Positions 5,744-6,560 of a DNA stretch of 6,560 bases are shown here, piece after piece. How positions within the stretch are numbered: the stretch's first letter is position 1; the number at the start of each line of letters is the position of its first letter. The stretch comes from Mollicutes bacterium (GTDB taxonomy: Bacteria; Bacillota_I; Bacilli_A; RF39; UBA660), in NCBI GenBank assembly GCA_003560455.1, contig PWIL01000066.1:1-6560 (forward strand). The letters are read 5' to 3'. The notes beneath the pieces were generated by a model, which was given only the letters and a program-made list of their open reading frames with translations, did not search any database and was not told where the DNA came from. A program made the translations under genes and the position numbers.

Positions 5744-6293
5744 GACTATACTGTGACATAAAATCACTAAATTCTTTTTTCCAAAAATTATCAATAAAAC
5801 CCACTATTTCTTTTTTTACTTTTTCAACCTTCTTTTGTTCTTCTTTGTTAAATTTACTAAGAACATAATCCGGAAGAAGCATTTGCATATCTCTTGAAAT
5901 TCCTACTTTTATTCTTTGGTATTCTTGTGTTCCTAAATATTTTTCAATGCTTTTTAAACCATTATGACCAGCCGAACTGCCACTTGCTTTTATTTTATAG
6001 CTACCAACTTCTAAATAATAGTCATCATATATAATTAATAAATCTTTTAAATCTAAATTAAAATAATCAACAAAATTTGCTACTACTTTTCCACTGTTAT
6101 TAACATAACTTTGGGGCTTTAGCAAAATTATTTTTTCTTCTTCATGAAATTCACCATATAAACCATTAAATTTTTTTTTATTTAATGTAACATTTTTTTC
6201 TTTAGCTATTTCATCAATAATAGAAAAACCTAAATTATGCCGTGTTTTTTCATACTCCCGGCCAGGGTTTCCTAAACCAACTATTAACTTCAT
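5724..6293 (-). CDS. pth: Peptidyl-tRNA hydrolase
   Basis: It releases peptides from peptidyl-tRNAs that drop off the ribosome, recycling tRNA; essential in most bacteria. The 189 residues match the usual Pth length. Motifs are IVGLGNPG (4-11, Asn9), TRHNLGF (17-23, catalytic His19), KPQSYVNNSG (59-68, Asn65), IIYDDYYLEVG (87-97, Asp90 corresponding to the Asp that assists the His) and SAGHNGLKSI (107-116, Asn111). The E. coli Met67 position in the usual TYMN motif is Val64 here, and the usual DLDLP after the catalytic Asp is DYYLE; both are unusual but non-catalytic changes. The ATG follows AGGAGG by four bases. That site overlaps the rsmI stop (TAGGAGG), with eight bases between the two genes, so the two are probably cotranscribed and translationally coupled. 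Confidence 0.96.
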   Translation of the reverse strand: MKLIVGLGNPGREYEKTRHNLGFSIIDEIAKEKNVTLNKKKFNGLYGEFHEEEKIILLKPQSYVNNSGKVVANFVDYFNLDLKDLLIIYDDYYLEVGSYKIKASGSSAGHNGLKSIEKYLGTQEYQRIKVGISRDMQMLLPDYVLSKFNKEEQKKVEKVKKEIVGFIDNFWKKEFSDFMSQYSQKKVVD

Positions 6294-6301
6294 AATGCCT
6301 C

Positions 6302-6560
6302 CTATAAACCATGAAAAATTTTATAAACTTTATTTTTCGGGATTTCTAATTCTTCAGCAACTAATTTAATTGCTTTATTTGGTGATAAACCTTCTTTTGT
6401 TTTATTTTTTAATTCTTTTTTGATTTGTTTTTCATCTATTTCTTGTTTTTCATTGTTACCGGCTACGATCAAAACTATTTCACCTTTGATATTTTTAATT
6501 TTGGGAATAACCTCATTAATTTCTCCACGAATATGTTCTTCAAACTTCTTAGTTATTTCC
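6302..6560 (-). CDS. rsmI: RsmI, 16S rRNA (cytidine-1402) 2'-O-methyltransferase, C-terminal fragment
   Basis: The last 85 codons before TAG (6302-6304) are in the window; the start lies beyond the right edge. The fragment reads EITKKFEEHIRGEINEV, then a KGEIVLIVAG strand and a C-terminal helix region with GLSPNKAIKLVAEELEIPKNKVYKI. This is the RsmI C-terminal pattern: LTKKFEE, a KGE(F/I)VLV strand and a helix-turn-helix-like (G)LSxxxAIKxVAxELxxxKxxVY tail. RsmI methylates the 2'-OH of C1402 in the decoding centre of the 30S subunit using S-adenosylmethionine. The catalytic SAM-binding part lies outside. The gene is followed directly by pth; in B. subtilis the rsmI homologue (yabC/yraL type) also lies near metS. 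Confidence 0.88.
   Translation of the reverse strand, partial: EITKKFEEHIRGEINEVIPKIKNIKGEIVLIVAGNNEKQEIDEKQIKKELKNKTKEGLSPNKAIKLVAEELEIPKNKVYKIFHGL

Noticed and set aside
1..6560. Mycoplasma-type code with TGA as tryptophan
   Set aside because: Trp codons I checked are TGG and all main frames end normally without internal TGA.
1..6560. CRISPR array, insertion sequence, tRNA gene or defence system
   Set aside because: No repeated spaced units, transposase motifs, cloverleaf or relevant domains are visible; genes are core housekeeping.

Overview
This window looks like chromosomal DNA from a very AT-rich Firmicutes-type bacterium (Bacilli, Erysipelotrichia or Acholeplasma/RF39-like). The evidence is strong AGGAGG ribosome binding sites, a T-box riboswitch, and a gene neighbourhood resembling the Bacillus rsmI / metS / tatD(yabD) / yabE region. 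Tryptophan is read from TGG and no in-frame TGA interrupts any gene, so the standard bacterial code fits better than the Mycoplasma code. I cannot name a species.

Right end, minus strand: the 3' end of rsmI (16S rRNA C1402 2'-O-methyltransferase) runs into pth (peptidyl-tRNA hydrolase). The pth stop overlaps the stop of the convergent plus-strand gene, a CBS/DRTGG-regulated manganese pyrophosphatase. One perfect inverted repeat spans both stops and can end transcription in both directions. The pyrophosphatase gene starts in a 126-base divergent promoter region. From the other side of that region a minus-strand gene for an unrecognised acidic 123-residue protein is transcribed.

Left two thirds, minus strand: directly after the 123-residue gene comes a T-box leader of about 200 bases with a probable AUG (methionine) specifier, a UGGU tRNA-end-binding bulge and a terminator with an alternative antiterminator. 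It precedes a trimeric dUTPase gene and metG (methionyl-tRNA synthetase), which overlap by 8 bases. After metG come a probable internal promoter and a hairpin terminator only about 16 bases before tatD, followed by tatD and the 5' part of a gene for a membrane-anchored G5-like/3D-like cell-wall protein in the position of B. subtilis yabE.

Most genes are housekeeping: translation (RsmI, Pth, MetRS), nucleotide hygiene (dUTPase), DNA/RNA end processing (TatD) and pyrophosphate removal. By inference, the T-box lets uncharged tRNA-Met raise MetRS and, as a passenger, dUTPase. I see no mobile element, CRISPR array, defence system or clearly new system. The less ordinary points are regulatory: the T-box in front of dut, the terminator between metG and tatD, and two promoters that share a TTTGTTGTTG / ATGrTATArT layout.
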